DNA of 64,000 nucleotides from Plasmodiophora brassicae (taxonomy: Eukaryota > Endomyxa: Phytomyxea > Phytomyxea > Plasmodiophorida). The stretch spans positions 434,001-498,000 of the forward strand of contig CP145413.1 in NCBI GenBank assembly GCA_036867785.1. Reading direction: 5' to 3'. Of the stretch, positions 62,157-64,000 are shown piece after piece. The notes beneath the pieces were generated by a model, which was given only the letters and a program-made list of their open reading frames with translations, did not search any database and was not told the DNA's origin. The translations under genes and the position numbers were made by a program. Position 1 is the stretch's first letter, and each line of letters opens with the position of its first letter.

Positions 62157-64000
62157 CTATGTTGCCGATATCTCTGCGACGATGCTCCGACGTATTTCTT
62201 GAAGCAGTGGAGTCTTGCAAACGCGGGATTCGAATGACGAGAATTCCGCCGACTCGGCAATACCTCTGATCGAGTTAAAGGTGATGAACGCCCGCACAGC
62301 CGCTCTCAATACGTCCTTCGAGTCATCGCCACCGTCGCCTTTGCTCAAGCGGATCTGCTCCTTTATGCCCTGGAACCACGTCAGTATACGCTGGATAGTA
62401 AGAGCAAAGTTCACACGAGGACCTGCGTGAACATTGGTGTCAAACGAGGTAGCATCTCTAGGACTCTTCGTGGACAATGTGATGCCATGTGGGCCAGAAT
62501 GTGATACGCAGTTAACTGAACGTCCCGATCGTCGGTCAGGCTTCGCTCTGTTAAAACTCGATTAGATTGCGAGCAACCAGGCACATGCACCGTGACGCCG
62601 ACCTAGGCAGCAGACGAAGTCCTCGGCACGGGTATCAACAAGGTCCGGATGCACTTCTATAACAGACTCTAAACAGAGTACCGCAGCTCGCCGTAAAGGC
62701 GCACCGTCATCGACCTTTCGCTTGAAAGGACCGTAGTCGACCTATGCTGGCATTTGGTGACGGCAGACGAAAGAAAGACAAATACAGCCGACCGTGCGAA
62801 CGAGAGATGGGTCTTGAGCCATTTGACGATACATGGCTGGCAATACAACGGGAACGACCTGCTCGAGGAGGCCCGGAACAGGAGGACCGCGCAGCAGAGC
62901 GTTCACTGTAAGCAGCGCATGACGTCGAGTCTCAAGATCAGCGTCGTCAAGCATCGATAGAAACGCTGGCACGTGTTGTCCGAACTCTGCAGATGAAAAT
63001 CAGCTATCGCAGCGCATCATAACATTGTACGGGATGGCTGTCACCTTTGTCAATGTTGACATAGCGCAAGGCGCCGATGATAACCCATCGCACCCTAGGT
63101 GAAGGGTCTCTGATGCGGGCGACGATGTCTCGAGTAAGAGCCCGGCGGACAGTTTCGCCATCATTGCATAGCGCACCGAGGCAATGAGCAATGATACCCC
63201 TGATTCCTTCATCATCGGTGTTACAGTACTCGAACAGGAGAGGTGCAAGCTCCGCCGGCAGCTGGTCATCTGCCAGGTCGTCTCGAAGAACGATTACCTG
63301 TGAAGAAACGTAAGCATGAACACACAAAGTATTCAGGGCGCCAGAGCACCTCTTTCAGTGCCTTAAGAAGCAGGTAACGATGCGACGGAGCGCGCTTGAG
63401 GCGCGTAATAATCATGGGCAAGACTGCCGCGATATTTCGCGCCGCAATACGGCCGACTGCCTTCGATGCTGCCCATTTGATGTCTTCATGCGAATCGTCG
63501 AATTTGCTGAACATTGTGCCCAGGAGCCCGTTTACACCTGCGGCACATCTTCAGAGACTGAACCGACCATCACCTCGCTCGTACCGAAACCTGAAATGTC
63601 AATGTGCCGGCCGATTTCCCCAATGGCGGCAATGGAGACAAGCTGAGTGCTATGCTGCAATTGCATCATGTCCATTAGAACCGGGACCGTACTCAGCGGG
63701 TTTGGGTCAGGTGGTGCTGTCACAATAGTCGCCAGCACCATGCTCAGGTTTGTCACGACGTCGCGATCGAAGTGACCGGAACTTGCCATCAGCTGACGGA
63801 ACGCATCGAACAGACTGTCTCTCTGCAGGATCGCAATTCCCAAATGGTGTCCGAGCACGACCAGTGACTTGAGAAGCGAAACCAGAGCCGAACGATGTAC
63901 ACCCTAGGCCTAAGGGTTGGACTCAAGACGATCCTGTATAATGGCGAAACCGAAGAACTGACCGATAGAAGACGGCTTTGAGAGAACGATATCAAATGAG
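62157..64000 (-). CDS. CAND1: CAND1, cullin-associated NEDD8-dissociated protein, C-terminal part
   Basis: CAND1 is a HEAT-repeat protein that wraps unneddylated cullins and exchanges substrate receptors. Blocks read PAFLSMLDDADLETRRHALLT, LLFEYCNTDDEGIRGIIAHC, LGALCNDGETVRR, FDDSHEDIKWAASKAVGRIA and NIAAVLPMIIT. The C-terminus is KDVLRAAVRAFITFNSI, all CAND1 HEAT repeats. Several short introns separate them and I did not place all the ends. The stop is TAG at 62157. The gene runs off the right edge of the window, so the N-terminal half is missing. It is convergent with the DENN gene. Confidence 0.85.

Overview
The window is nuclear DNA of a GC-rich, intron-dense, very compact eukaryote. Introns are tiny (those I placed run 42-80 nt). 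They begin GT, often GTNNGT and sometimes GTCAGT or GTCGGT, and carry CTGAC/CTAAC/TACTAAC-like branch sites. Neighbouring genes are often separated by only tens to a few hundred bases on alternating strands. Two ciliary genes (CEP19-like, CCDC180-like) indicate a flagellated stage, and malate synthase indicates a glyoxylate shunt. A plant/protist-type SLC25 carrier, a plant-type PPR protein, CAND1, CSN1 and a NAM/Myb-like transposon-type protein make a zoosporic protist (plasmodiophorid, oomycete-like or similar) more likely than an ordinary fungus. A zoosporic fungus is not excluded. I cannot name the species from sequence alone.

Layout. 0-9 kb: the end of AC40 (RNA polymerase I/III), methylcrotonoyl-CoA carboxylase alpha, an EXD2-tail protein, Rab18, an SLC25 carrier and a sphingomyelin/IPC-synthase-like enzyme. 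9-13.5 kb: COP9 subunit 1, mitochondrial seryl-tRNA synthetase and a secreted coiled-coil protein. 13.5-18 kb: a gene-poor accessory patch with degenerate tandem repeats, a broken NAM/Myb-like gene, a 247-bp inverted duplication of its last exon, and a predicted new secreted fusion gene built from that duplication. 18-25.8 kb: a PPxY membrane protein, a PRUNE/PPX1 phosphatase, a roadblock-like protein, NDUFAF3, an S/T-rich protein, a NIPA Mg2+ transporter and a plant-type PPR protein. 26-33 kb: a degenerate hybrid histidine kinase, an ankyrin protein, an AAAP amino-acid transporter and a Csm1/Pcs1-like protein. 33-35 kb: intergenic repeats. 35-45 kb: a Cys-rich surface protein, a HAD hydrolase, an unknown protein, PNO1, a PXA-PX sorting nexin, malate synthase, NTAQ1 and CEP19. 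45-50 kb: CCDC180. 50-54 kb: a small zipper protein and a broken Ty3/Gypsy-like fossil. 54.6-64 kb: proteasome alpha-1 (PSMA6), a 1962-residue DENN protein without introns, and the C-terminal part of CAND1.

How the genes fit together. Most are single-copy housekeeping genes with no operon logic. Themes are ubiquitin/proteasome control (CSN1, CAND1, PSMA6, NTAQ1), mitochondrial function (MCCC1, NDUFAF3, mitochondrial SerRS, PPR, SLC25), membrane traffic (Rab18, sorting nexin, DENN) and the flagellum (CEP19, CCDC180, convergent neighbours). I found no rRNA, tRNA or CRISPR. Exon joins were made by eye; for many genes the summed exons are divisible by three, which supports the models. Where this was not possible I say so.
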